A stretch of 43,194 nt of DNA from an uncultured Eubacteriales bacterium (GTDB lineage Bacteria; Bacillota; Clostridia; Christensenellales; Pumilibacteraceae). Where the stretch lies: contig UQSP01000011.1 in NCBI GenBank assembly GCA_900543755.1, positions 1 to 43,194 on the forward strand, written 5' to 3'. The notes beneath the pieces are model-generated. The model had not been told where the DNA came from, ran no database searches, and saw only the letters and a list, made by a program, of their open reading frames with translations. Positions 1-8,229 of the stretch are shown here, one piece after another. Made by a program: the position numbers and the translations under genes. The first letter of the stretch is position 1; each line of letters opens with the position of its first letter.

Positions 1-45
1 GATCTGCGCATGTCTCGTGGGCTCGGAGATGTGTATAAGAGACAG
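1..45. other. Nextera adapter and i7 index (sequencing artefact)
   Basis: Bases 12-45 match the Illumina Nextera read-2 transposase adapter, ending in the Tn5 mosaic end (AGATGTGTATAAGAGACAG). Bases 1-3 fit the end of the P7 primer, and bases 4-11 (CTGCGCAT) sit where the i7 index belongs. None of this is genomic; the organism's sequence starts at about base 46. Confidence 0.98.
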
Positions 46-68
46 CCCCAAACCTTATAAAATCGGTT

Positions 69-1394
69 TCAGTCGCGCTTATGCTCGATATAAATCCTGT
101 CAATAGATTTTTCCAGCTTTTCCTTGTCTTCTCCGTCGCGCGACATGAGATATTCGCTGAACATTTCGGCGGCGTTGCTTTTTACGGTTACCCTTTTGCG
201 GCGGTTTACTTGCGTTTTTACGTCTTCGATTTCCCTTTTTACGGCAAAAGCGCTTTTTCCCTTATCAGTGTTTGCGATGATTTCGCCCGTATTAGGTTTT
301 TTTTGCGCGTCTATGTCGTTTGTTTCCGTTTGGTCAAAGGGTTTTCCGCACTCAGCCTCGGATAAATTTATCGGTTCCTCTTTGATAATTTCGTCCGCCG
401 ACTGCGCGCGCGTATCGGGCTTAGGTGAATTAAACGGCTTAAACTCCTCTTCCGCGATTGCGTCGTCTTGCGCCTTAAAAGGTTCATCTTCGGGTAAAGG
501 CGCGGGTTTAATGTCGAATAAATTTTTTAAGTAGTCCTCGCTCTTTCCGCCATGCGTTTCGCGACTTTCGTATTCGTCCTGATTTTCGGGTTCAGCCTGT
601 TTCTGACTGAAAGCTTCGTCTTCCCCTAAAACGCCGTCCTGCGTAACGTCCTTTTCGTAGTCGGCAAAATCCTTGTCCGCAAAACCGTTATCCGATATGA
701 CTTCTTCATCTTGCTTGCTTTCGACGTCTTTATCCGAAAAGTCATTTGCCTCGGGATTGTTTTCAAGGTCGAAACCTTTTTCCTCTGTATATCCGTCCGT
801 TTCGCCGTAACCTTTTTCTTCGGCATATCCGTCCTCGGGCAAAGGTTCGTTATTCATGGACGCGGGAACATAACTGTACTCGTCCTCGGGCAAAGGCTGA
901 AAGTCGTCCTCGTCGAAGTTAAGTCCGTCTCTTACGGTAAAGTAGCCGTCTCCGTCCGCGGATTTGACGGGTGCAAGCAATTCGTCGCGCTTTTTCCATT
1001 TAAGGGGTTGAAGAATAACCGCAAACAGCGAAAGCGCGAAAGCGGCGTAAACAAGCGATTCCAGCACAATATAATCGAAAACAAGCGACATAAATCCGCC
1101 GATAAACGGAATGGGCAACCCCGTTTCACCGTCCAAGGTAATAATAACGTCGTTGTTAAAAACTACCGCATCAAGCCCGAATGGCGTTATCCTTTTGATA
1201 AGAATCATAAGCGAAAGCAGAAAAGAAGCAAGCAGAATTATAAACGCGAATATAAAAAACACTACTCCCGGGAATCCCGCGCGGTGTTTTCTTACCCTTA
1301 TCAAAGCGATAATGTCCGACACTAAAAGCAAAAACGCAATGCCCGCAAGGACGCAAAACGCGATAAGCTGTGTTGTTGCCGAAAAATCTATCAT
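69..1394 (-). CDS. Unknown membrane protein with long acidic cytoplasmic tail
   Basis: A 441-residue protein of unrecognised family. Hydrophobic segments at about residues 8-32, 43-67 and 95-130 indicate a membrane-anchored N-terminal third. The remainder is hydrophilic, strongly acidic and low in complexity, with PLPED repeated near residues 167, 184 and 297, and a basic stretch (NRRKRVTVK) near the C-terminus. It directly follows spoIIE on the same strand but has its own perfect SigA promoter in the 43-bp gap. The -10 box lies 6 nt before the ATG and there is no Shine-Dalgarno sequence, so the mRNA should be leaderless. Position next to spoIIE hints at a cell-envelope or sporulation role, but nothing in the sequence proves that. 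The stop at 69-71 is genomic, so the gene is complete although it abuts the adapter. Confidence 0.8.
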   Translation of the reverse strand: MIDFSATTQLIAFCVLAGIAFLLLVSDIIALIRVRKHRAGFPGVVFFIFAFIILLASFLLSLMILIKRITPFGLDAVVFNNDVIITLDGETGLPIPFIGGFMSLVFDYIVLESLVYAAFALSLFAVILQPLKWKKRDELLAPVKSADGDGYFTVRDGLNFDEDDFQPLPEDEYSYVPASMNNEPLPEDGYAEEKGYGETDGYTEEKGFDLENNPEANDFSDKDVESKQDEEVISDNGFADKDFADYEKDVTQDGVLGEDEAFSQKQAEPENQDEYESRETHGGKSEDYLKNLFDIKPAPLPEDEPFKAQDDAIAEEEFKPFNSPKPDTRAQSADEIIKEEPINLSEAECGKPFDQTETNDIDAQKKPNTGEIIANTDKGKSAFAVKREIEDVKTQVNRRKRVTVKSNAAEMFSEYLMSRDGEDKEKLEKSIDRIYIEHKRD

Positions 1395-1400
1395 GCCATT

Positions 1401-1429
1401 ATTATATTAGTAAGATGCGCAATTGTCAA
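1401..1429 (-). promoter_or_regulatory. Consensus SigA promoter, predicted leaderless start
   Basis: On the minus strand TTGACA (1424-1429) and TATAAT (1401-1406) are separated by 17 bp, a perfect SigA promoter. Six bases (1395-1400) separate the -10 box from the ATG at 1394, placing +1 on or next to the A of the start codon. Confidence 0.85.
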
Positions 1430-1437
1430 TAGTTTAT

Positions 1438-3753
1438 TCAGATTCTCTTTATAAGTCGCACCGCCGTAACGGTCATATCGTCGCGAACTTCTCCGTTTGA
1501 ACGACGTTTTGCCTCGTTAATCACCGCCTCGCACAACGACTGAACGTTTTGCGCCGACGCGTTGTTGATAAAGTTCTGAAGGTCGTCGCCCGTAAAAGCG
1601 TCGCTTATCCCGTCGGATACGAATACGACGCATTGCCCGTCGGCGGCAAGGTCGGTATATACGCACGGATTGATTTGATTAAGCGCGCCGAGAGGCAAAG
1701 CGTTACCCTCGATTTTGACAACGGTTTCGCCGTCCTTGACGAAGGAGGCGGGCGAACCAAGTTTGATGATGTTGCGCTGTAACGAGTTAAGGTCGCACAC
1801 GAGAATATCGAACGCGGCAAAGCTGTCGGAAGAGTCGTACGAAAGAAATTTATTTACGTTTTTAAGGATAAAATCGTTATCGAAGCCCGCGCGATAAAAG
1901 CTTTCCACAAGTCCTATGGCGGTTTCGCTTATCTTTCCCGCCTCGCTGCCGCTGCCCATGCCGTCGCAAAGCGCCATCATGAATTTGGTATCGCTTATAC
2001 GTATAAAGGAATGGGTGTCGCCCGTTTTTTCGCGGTATTTGGATGCGCTTGCCACGGCAAATACGGCGTCGTAATCCGTCTTTTCGCGCAACGTGACCAC
2101 ACTGTAACCGGATTTCGGGCAAGGCTTGACGCTTTCCGTTCTGAACGCGCCGCACAGTACTTTTCCCGCGGTATCGGCAATAGTTTCCTTATCAAGACAT
2201 TCGTTTCTGACGATAAGCACGATTTTATTCAGATCGGACTTGGATATAAGCGCCTCGGTGACGTAAATTCCGCGGTACTCAAGCTCCTCGATTAAAAACG
2301 CCTCCTTGTCCGCGTCGTAACTTTCCACGGCTTTCACCTTTTCGGCAAAAGCGTCTAAGATATCGCGCACTCCGCTCAGCTGAGAAACAAAATCCTCGCG
2401 GTAACGGTTATCCTTCTGACTTTCGCGGGTGCGCTTAAGGTAAAAATCGGCGTATTCGGCGCAAACCGAAAGCAGGCGGGCGGTTTGGGGACAGTCGTGT
2501 TCCAGGAAAAAAGGCGCGTCGGAAACCGAGGGTCTGCCTTTTTCGGTAGCCGCCGTAACAAGAGTAAAAAGCGCGTCTTCTTTTTCATTAGGGCAAAGGT
2601 CGCATTTGTCGCACTCCGCGCATACGCCCTGCTTAATACGCGCAAGTATTTCCTCGGGCGAAAACCCCGCCGGCTTTATCGATGCCGCCGCGGCATATTG
2701 CATTTCGGCGAAAATACCGCTTACTTTCTTAATTTCCGCCGCGACTTCCGCCCTGCCGCTGTCTATGAGATGTCTGGTAGCAAGTTTGTCCTTGGGCGTG
2801 AAAAACATATTCCTGACCCTGTTCATCGCCGAACGCGGCAACAAAGCGAATACCGCCCCGCCCAAGGTCAGCGAAAGCAAATCAAACGCCATCGAAGTGT
2901 AATCCACGTTGAAATAAAGGAAGAAAACCACTGCCGCCATAACCGCGCTTAAAACGGCAAGAATTCTTACCGCGCCCGTAAACATCACGAACACCGCCGC
3001 GATAAACGTGAACAGCGCAAGGTGAGTTACGTCAAAGGAAAACAAGGCTCCGCCCGTCCCCACGCATACGGCAGCCGCCAAAGCCGCGCCTTTGCCGACA
3101 AAAAAAGCCGCCGCAGTCACGGCAAACATTCCGAAAACGTAAAGCGTTTTTATGCGGTAAAACTCGGTTGCGGCGAATCCCGCCGAGAGTACGGCAAGCA
3201 CTATTCCCATACATGCCAGCTCGGTATCGAGCGGTCTGAAAACCGATTTCCTGACCAAAAACGGCTTGACCGCGCATGTCGAAACATACATGAACAGCAA
3301 CGCAAACACAAGGTTCAGGACAGTATAAAGCACGAATTGCCCCGCGCGAACGGAGAAAAATATGTAACCGCCCTGGCTTAAAGCGGAAACGGCAAGCACG
3401 GCGGCTAAATTCAGCTTTTTGCCGAGTTTGTTTGCCGCTATCGTAGCCGAGGTCACCGTTACGGAAGTTATCGCCGCCGAAATAAGCGCGTCGAAACCGG
3501 GGTTTACGATAATTGCGGAAGCAACGTAAAGCGGCAAAAGGAGCGGCGCCGAAAGTCCTGAAAACACAAGCGCCAGATAAAATCCCGTGGCAAACGGACT
3601 TATATTACCCGTCCGCGCCCGCCACAGCACCAAAAGCATCACAAATACAACCGAATATTTTACGACGGTTTTCCATAACGGCGTTTCTTTAACCGTGTCT
3701 AAGCCGGCAGGAACCGGTTTTACCTTTTTCAATCCTTCGGCCTTTGCGTTCAT
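1438..3753 (-). CDS. spoIIE: Stage II sporulation protein E (SpoIIE), PP2C phosphatase
   Basis: 771 residues with the SpoIIE plan. A hydrophobic, multi-spanning N-terminal half covers about residues 30-305. A central regulatory region follows, then a C-terminal PP2C-type Ser/Thr phosphatase domain (about 570-771). Metal-binding signatures are visible as DGMGSG (597-602), SDGISDAF (near 711) and RDDMTV (near 755). In the family this enzyme sits at the asymmetric septum, dephosphorylates SpoIIAA and so activates SigF in the forespore. A CxxCxxCxxC cluster at residues 378-387 lies just after the membrane region and could bind a metal. The start is supported by a strong GGAGGGG ribosome site. It lies between two unknown membrane-protein genes on the same strand. 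Identification is firm. Confidence 0.95.
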   Translation of the reverse strand: MNAKAEGLKKVKPVPAGLDTVKETPLWKTVVKYSVVFVMLLVLWRARTGNISPFATGFYLALVFSGLSAPLLLPLYVASAIIVNPGFDALISAAITSVTVTSATIAANKLGKKLNLAAVLAVSALSQGGYIFFSVRAGQFVLYTVLNLVFALLFMYVSTCAVKPFLVRKSVFRPLDTELACMGIVLAVLSAGFAATEFYRIKTLYVFGMFAVTAAAFFVGKGAALAAAVCVGTGGALFSFDVTHLALFTFIAAVFVMFTGAVRILAVLSAVMAAVVFFLYFNVDYTSMAFDLLSLTLGGAVFALLPRSAMNRVRNMFFTPKDKLATRHLIDSGRAEVAAEIKKVSGIFAEMQYAAAASIKPAGFSPEEILARIKQGVCAECDKCDLCPNEKEDALFTLVTAATEKGRPSVSDAPFFLEHDCPQTARLLSVCAEYADFYLKRTRESQKDNRYREDFVSQLSGVRDILDAFAEKVKAVESYDADKEAFLIEELEYRGIYVTEALISKSDLNKIVLIVRNECLDKETIADTAGKVLCGAFRTESVKPCPKSGYSVVTLREKTDYDAVFAVASASKYREKTGDTHSFIRISDTKFMMALCDGMGSGSEAGKISETAIGLVESFYRAGFDNDFILKNVNKFLSYDSSDSFAAFDILVCDLNSLQRNIIKLGSPASFVKDGETVVKIEGNALPLGALNQINPCVYTDLAADGQCVVFVSDGISDAFTGDDLQNFINNASAQNVQSLCEAVINEAKRRSNGEVRDDMTVTAVRLIKRI

Positions 3754-3766
3754 TAAGAAATCCCCT

Positions 3767-3810
3767 CCCGCAAAAAATAAAAATCCGACCTTTATTATAC
3801 AGTCGGATTT
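3767..3810 (-). terminator. Hairpin with T-tract between orf283 and spoIIE
   Basis: Minus-strand arms AAATCCGAC (3802-3810) and GTCGGATTT (3781-3789) enclose a 12-nt loop and run into a T-rich tract. This fits an intrinsic terminator for the gene ending at 3891. The loop itself contains TATAAT, so the element may also overlap a spoIIE promoter, although no good -35 box is visible. Confidence 0.6.
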
Positions 3811-3890
3811 AACGTGTTATTTTGGCGGTTAAACGCGAATTTCCGCGCACGGAGTCGAATAATCTTAAACTTTCGGCTTTTTTACGTCCG

Positions 3891-4742
3891 TCAATATTTG
3901 TTTTTGTATTCCACGGACAGCTTTACGGGACCGTCTGGCGTCTTACGGTAAAACTCCAGCCTGTCGGAATACTCGTATATCAAAAGCGTGCTGTCCATGC
4001 GGGTGCGGAATATCATGGGCTTTTCTTCGGCGTGAATCCTGAAAGAATTATTGCCGTAAAGACTGTCGCCGCGGCTTTCATCGCTAAAACGCCGCTCGTC
4101 CTCCTCGTGATTCAAAGGTACGTTATACGGTAAAAATCCGTTAGTGCTTGCCGCATCGCCGCCGTCTTTTACTTCGGCGGTATAATATCTGCCTTTATCG
4201 GTGTTTCGGTTATCCGTGTTCGGATTATAATAATTGTTGCCGCCTGCGCCGTTGGCCGTGTTTGGCGTATAGTATCCGCCGCCACCTGCGGAGCGGTTGA
4301 GGTCGGGGTTAACGTTGTCGGTGGGGAAAAGCGGCTTATCCTCTGGTTTACCGCCCGTAAAGTCGGATTTTTGCGTGGGTTCGGCAGACTGAATTCTGAC
4401 GTCGGTGTCGTTTGCGCCCTCCACAAAAGCGACCTTTTTGTCTTCGGAAGGCTTAGTGTCCGAAATAAAAGCCGTCGCGCGCTTTTTTTCCGCGGCGCGT
4501 TTGTCTATTCTGCGGAAAAACAAAAGGACGTTTACGGCTATTGCAAAGATAACCGTAGCGATAAGGCAGAAAAGATAAATGCTGAGTACGTCTTTAAAAC
4601 TTGTGCCCGTGACAAGCACCACCAGCACGAAAAGCAACGAAAAAACCGCCGGCACCCAAAGCCCCAGCTTAAACAGGAGCCAGGCAATAAGCTTTGCCGC
4701 ACCCCTACCCAAAAAGCTTAGAAAAGAAACGAGAGCTTTCAT
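3891..4742 (-). CDS. Unknown membrane protein upstream of spoIIE
   Basis: A 283-residue protein of no recognised family. Two hydrophobic helices (about residues 15-47 and 52-75) anchor it. A long disordered Asn/Gly/Tyr-rich linker with repeats such as YYTPNT and YYNPNT spans about 120-200. A more ordered C-terminal segment of about 60 residues ends KLSVEYKNKY. An AGGAT ribosome site lies about 9 nt before the ATG. The 75-bp gap to serS holds three AAGTTAC motif copies, two of which form a 9-bp inverted repeat, plus a TGTCGAA heptamer identical to a Spo0A box. With spoIIE downstream, a sporulation-phase role is conceivable but unproven. Confidence 0.75.
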   Translation of the reverse strand: MKALVSFLSFLGRGAAKLIAWLLFKLGLWVPAVFSLLFVLVVLVTGTSFKDVLSIYLFCLIATVIFAIAVNVLLFFRRIDKRAAEKKRATAFISDTKPSEDKKVAFVEGANDTDVRIQSAEPTQKSDFTGGKPEDKPLFPTDNVNPDLNRSAGGGGYYTPNTANGAGGNNYYNPNTDNRNTDKGRYYTAEVKDGGDAASTNGFLPYNVPLNHEEDERRFSDESRGDSLYGNNSFRIHAEEKPMIFRTRMDSTLLIYEYSDRLEFYRKTPDGPVKLSVEYKNKY

Positions 4743-4765
4743 CCGGCGGTTATCCTTTTATCTTT

Positions 4766-4810
4766 TGTCGAAGTTACGAATGCTTAAGTTACAAATTTAC
4801 GGTAACTTAA
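4766..4810 (-). promoter_or_regulatory. AAGTTAC repeats and possible Spo0A box
   Basis: The plus strand carries AAGTTAC at 4771-4777 and 4786-4792 and its complement at 4802-4808. The last two belong to a perfect 9-bp inverted repeat, TTAAGTTAC (4784-4792) and GTAACTTAA (4802-4810). TGTCGAA (4766-4772) matches the Spo0A box core and overlaps the first copy. No T-tract follows, so an operator is likelier than a terminator. A chance heptamer match is quite possible. Confidence 0.35.
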
Positions 4811-4817
4811 ACAGGGA

Positions 4818-6080
4818 TTATTTTATAATATCCGTGCCCATGTAGGGAACAAGCGCTTCGGGCACGCGTACGGAGCCGTCTGCATTCTGGAAGTTTTCGA
4901 GTATAGCGGCGGTAGTCCTGCCTACGGCAAGCCCGCTGCCGTTTAGCGTGTGCAGAAATCCCGTTTTGCCGTCGCGGGTTTTGTACTTGATGTTCATGCG
5001 GCGCGCCTGATAGTCCACGAAATTGGAGCAGGAAGAAATCTCGACGTACCTGCCGTAAGAGGGCATCCAGACTTCGATATCGTAAGTCTTTGCGGAAGAG
5101 AACCCTAAGTCGCCCGTGGAAAGGCAGACCACGCGGTACGGCAGGCCCAGCTTCTGAAGAATAAGCTCCGCCTCGGCGGTAAGCGACTCAAGCTCCTCAT
5201 AGCTGTTTTCGGGCATGACGAACTTTACAAGCTCCACCTTATTGAACTGGTGCTGGCGGATAAGTCCGCGGGTATCCCTGCCCGCACTGCCCGCTTCGGC
5301 ACGGAAGCAAGCGGTATACGCGCAGTAATAAATGGGCAGCTTGTCCGCGTCCACCACGTCGCCCCTCAGCATATTGGTGACGGGAACTTCCGCCGTGGGA
5401 ATCAGAAAATAGCCGTTGTTTTTGACCGAAAAAGCGTCCTCTTCAAACTTGGGAAGCTGTCCCGTGCCGTACATGCTGTCGCGGTTGACCATGTAAGGCG
5501 GAAAAATCTCCGTGTAGCCGTTTGCCGTGTGGGTATCCAGCATGAAATTGTAAATTGCGCGCTCCAGCCTTGCGCCCAGACCGCGGTAAACGGTAAACCT
5601 TGCGCCCGATATTTTGGCGGCGGTGGCAGGGTCGAGAATCTTAAGGTTTTCGCCGATGTCCCAATGCGCTTTGGGCGTAAAGTCGAACTTTGTAGGCGTA
5701 AGAAATTTTCTTATCTCCTTGTTTTCGGTGTCGTCTTTTCCTATGGGTACGGATTTGTCGGGAATGTTGGGAATGGACAAAAGCGCCATTTTAAGGTCCG
5801 CCTCGGTGGGGGCAAGCTGAGCGTCAAGCTCCTTGATTTTGTCGCCCACTTCTTTCATGCGCGCGATAATCTCGCTTGCGTCCTTTTTTTCCTTTTTAAG
5901 CGCGGCGACCTGCGCGGATTCGCGGTTACGCTCGGCTTTAAGCACTTCCACTTCCTTCAGAATGTCGCGGCGCTTACGATCGAGCGCGAGTACGGCGTCC
6001 ACATCGTATTCGCCGCTTCTGGTCTTCATGGCGTCTTTGACTGAATCTGCGTTTTCCACAACAAACTTTAGGTCTAACAT
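4818..6080 (-). CDS. serS: Serine--tRNA ligase
   Basis: A class II aminoacyl-tRNA synthetase charging tRNA-Ser (and tRNA-Sec where present) with serine in the cytoplasm. The 420 residues match the family length. A charged coiled-coil tRNA-binding arm fills about residues 25-105. The catalytic domain shows motif 2 (FRAEAGSAGRDTRGLIRQHQ) and motif 3 (LNGSGLAVGRTTAAILEN). I chose the ATG at 6080, giving MLDLKFV, because AGAGGA precedes it at good spacing and family members begin this way; a longer in-frame extension to 6131 would reach into the promoter. It has its own SigA promoter with a leader of only about 30 nt, too short for a T-box. Confidence 0.97.
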   Translation of the reverse strand: MLDLKFVVENADSVKDAMKTRSGEYDVDAVLALDRKRRDILKEVEVLKAERNRESAQVAALKKEKKDASEIIARMKEVGDKIKELDAQLAPTEADLKMALLSIPNIPDKSVPIGKDDTENKEIRKFLTPTKFDFTPKAHWDIGENLKILDPATAAKISGARFTVYRGLGARLERAIYNFMLDTHTANGYTEIFPPYMVNRDSMYGTGQLPKFEEDAFSVKNNGYFLIPTAEVPVTNMLRGDVVDADKLPIYYCAYTACFRAEAGSAGRDTRGLIRQHQFNKVELVKFVMPENSYEELESLTAEAELILQKLGLPYRVVCLSTGDLGFSSAKTYDIEVWMPSYGRYVEISSCSNFVDYQARRMNIKYKTRDGKTGFLHTLNGSGLAVGRTTAAILENFQNADGSVRVPEALVPYMGTDIIK

Positions 6081-6116
6081 AAGCAATCCTCTTTTTTTCG
6101 TTCTTGATATAAAACA

Positions 6117-6145
6117 ATTATATACCAACAAGCGGAAAAAATCAA
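6117..6145 (-). promoter_or_regulatory. SigA promoter of serS
   Basis: TTGATT (6140-6145) and TATAAT (6117-6122) on the minus strand are separated by 17 bp, followed by a short leader and the serS ribosome site. Confidence 0.8.
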
Positions 6146-6206
6146 CATTATTTTCCGATTAAACAAAGTAAAAGTTGAGATTGATTTTTCTTTTATAACC
6201 TTGTTT

Positions 6207-8150
6207 TTATTTTGAAAAGAAAGGTATAAGACGCTTTATTTCCCAGATTTCGAACCATCTGAACCCGAAAATAACCGCTAAAAACGCGACAAGCGCGACG
6301 GGCACGGAAACAAGCAGCAAAAGAAGCGGCGGCAAAAAAGACAGAAAATGCCGCGTAACCACGCCGAACAAAAGAAACGCGGCGGCGGCAAGCACGGGAA
6401 CGTAGGCTTTGTTTGCGCGTAAAAAAAGCGGAATTTCGCGGCGGACGGACACAAGATCCAGTACCGCCGTCACGGCATAACAGGCAATGGAGCCCATTAC
6501 CGCGCCGAAAATTCCCACGACGTACAGCAGTCCCGCCGTAAGCGCGACCTTTATCAACGCCCCGATAAAAAGGTTTACCGCAGGTTTTTTGGCTTTGTTA
6601 AGCCCCTGCAGCACCGCCGTGCACACCTGCACTATGCTGACGTAAAATATGGAAAATCCCGAAAACTTCAAAAGTTTTGCGCTGAGTTTAAGCTGAGCGT
6701 CGCTAAGCCCGCGGGTATAGAGAAGTTTTACCAGAGGATCGGCGTAAACAAACATGAAAAGAAACATCAGAAGTCCCAGCGCCGAACACAGCTTTAGCGA
6801 AAAGCCCGCCTCTTTGGTTACTGTTTCGCAGTCGTAACAGGCTTTGGCGATTTTGGGCAGCAGTGCGGCGGAAAAGGCGAAAATAACGACTACGGGCACG
6901 TTTACCAGCGTCATTACGGTACCGTTAACAAGACCGTAAGCCATGGTAGCCGCGGACGCGGAATACCCAAGAGAAGTCAGTATGTTTATTATAAGCACGC
7001 TGTCGGCAACCTGAGTTACGGGAAGAACCAGCGACCCGAAAGTCACGGGAAGCGCTACGACAGCTATGCTTTTCAATATTTCCCTTAGGCCGTGCACGTT
7101 TTTCTGTCCGGTGCTTTTACAACTGCTTTGAAGCCCTTCGCTGGCGGCTGTCAGTCCCAGTTCCGCCGTCATGTCTCCCGCAAAATCGGAGTCAAGTCCT
7201 TTTGTTACCGCCTCGGCAGGCTCGGTTTTTTCCTTAAGCTCGGCCTTAGCCTCGATATTTCGCAAGTGGTTTTCTTTTTTTCGCGCCGCGCGGGAAGAAA
7301 AAGCGGTTTCGTCGTTTATGTCGATAAGCTCTTCGCCCGCTTCAAGCGTGCGGGAATTTCTTGCGTTTTCACCCCTGCCGGAAACGGATTTCCTCCTTTT
7401 CCGTTTGTTTTTTACCTCGATAACCGTTGTTTCGCTTCCGAAATAAGTCATGTCGCCGGGCATCTCGTGCATCAGTCTTCGGCGGCGGACGTGAACGGAA
7501 TTTCTTTTTACCTTAAGCCGCGTGAAAAAATACATGGCAATAAGCACCGCCATTGCCAGAAATTCGGATACCGAAACGCCCAAAAGCGCGCCCAGCACTC
7601 CGTAAGCCGTTCCTTTTTTAAGAAACAGCGACGCAAAATACAGCCCGAGCCCAAGTTTTACAGCCTGTTCGACAAGCTGCGAAACGGCGGAGGGCAGCAT
7701 ATTTTCCCTGCCCTGATAATAACCGCGGTAACAGGAAAGCACCGCCACAAACGTTACCGCGGGGGCAATGCCCACATACGCGAGCGCGGCCTCACGGTTG
7801 CCCTGCACGCCGGCTATGAAATCGTTTAACAAAAGCAGAGTAAGCGTACCCAGAAGCCCCACGATAAAAAGCGCGACGACTGCGACGTTAAGCACTTTTG
7901 CCGCGCCTTTTTCGTCGCCGTCCGCAAGCTTTATCGCAATCAACCTGGAAATTGCGACGGGAAGACCTCCGCTTGACACAGTAAGAAGAAGGGTATAAAG
8001 CGGAAAAACCATCTGATAAAGTCCCATTCCCTCGCCGCCCAGAATATTGGTAAGAGGGATTCGGTACATCGCGCCCAGCAGCTTTGCCAGTACCGAGCAT
8101 ACCGCCAGCATACCCGCCCCCGTAAAGAGATATTTAATGTTCCTTTTCAT
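6207..8150 (-). CDS. SpoVB/MurJ-type polysaccharide flippase with large loop insertion
   Basis: A 647-residue, multi-spanning membrane protein of the MOP flippase superfamily (polysaccharide biosynthesis/SpoVB branch). The N-terminus (LAKLLGAMYRIPLTNILG, then GLYQMVFPLY and SSGGLPVAISRLIA) is diagnostic. Family members flip undecaprenyl-linked precursors across the membrane, and SpoVB acts in spore cortex synthesis. Typical members are near 500-550 residues. The excess is a hydrophilic, highly charged insertion at about residues 225-352 between the two halves of the transporter. A -10-like TATAAT (8191-8196) lies upstream with a 9-bp inverted repeat (8200-8224) where the -35 should be. The ribosome site is weak. 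The choice between spore-specific SpoVB and a vegetative lipid II flippase cannot be made from sequence alone. Confidence 0.88.
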   Translation of the reverse strand: MKRNIKYLFTGAGMLAVCSVLAKLLGAMYRIPLTNILGGEGMGLYQMVFPLYTLLLTVSSGGLPVAISRLIAIKLADGDEKGAAKVLNVAVVALFIVGLLGTLTLLLLNDFIAGVQGNREAALAYVGIAPAVTFVAVLSCYRGYYQGRENMLPSAVSQLVEQAVKLGLGLYFASLFLKKGTAYGVLGALLGVSVSEFLAMAVLIAMYFFTRLKVKRNSVHVRRRRLMHEMPGDMTYFGSETTVIEVKNKRKRRKSVSGRGENARNSRTLEAGEELIDINDETAFSSRAARKKENHLRNIEAKAELKEKTEPAEAVTKGLDSDFAGDMTAELGLTAASEGLQSSCKSTGQKNVHGLREILKSIAVVALPVTFGSLVLPVTQVADSVLIINILTSLGYSASAATMAYGLVNGTVMTLVNVPVVVIFAFSAALLPKIAKACYDCETVTKEAGFSLKLCSALGLLMFLFMFVYADPLVKLLYTRGLSDAQLKLSAKLLKFSGFSIFYVSIVQVCTAVLQGLNKAKKPAVNLFIGALIKVALTAGLLYVVGIFGAVMGSIACYAVTAVLDLVSVRREIPLFLRANKAYVPVLAAAAFLLFGVVTRHFLSFLPPLLLLLVSVPVALVAFLAVIFGFRWFEIWEIKRLIPFFSK

Positions 8151-8190
8151 GCGGATAGTATTTGTTTTTGGTACTGCCGCTTATTCTTAT

Positions 8191-8224
8191 ATTATAATTT
8201 ATACTGTTTTTTACGAACAGTATA
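8191..8224 (-). promoter_or_regulatory. Inverted repeat overlapping promoter of flippase gene
   Basis: TATACTGTT (8200-8208) and AACAGTATA (8216-8224) form a perfect 9-bp inverted repeat with a 7-nt spacer. It lies directly upstream of TATAAT (8191-8196) and replaces a recognisable -35. No T-tract follows on the minus strand, so this looks like an operator rather than a terminator for the hydrolase gene ending at 8230. Confidence 0.45.
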
Positions 8225-8229
8225 AAGGT

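Noticed and set aside
711..1325. 204-residue plus-strand frame
   Set aside because: Antisense to the unknown membrane protein, whose own promoter and hydrophobic N-terminus support the minus strand.
6081..6131. Longer serS start at 6131
   Set aside because: It would begin inside the -10 region, and the family N-terminus and ribosome site fit the ATG at 6080.
6081..6206. T-box riboswitch ahead of serS
   Set aside because: The promoter lies so close to the start that the leader is only about 30 nt; no T-box core sequence was seen here or before lysS.
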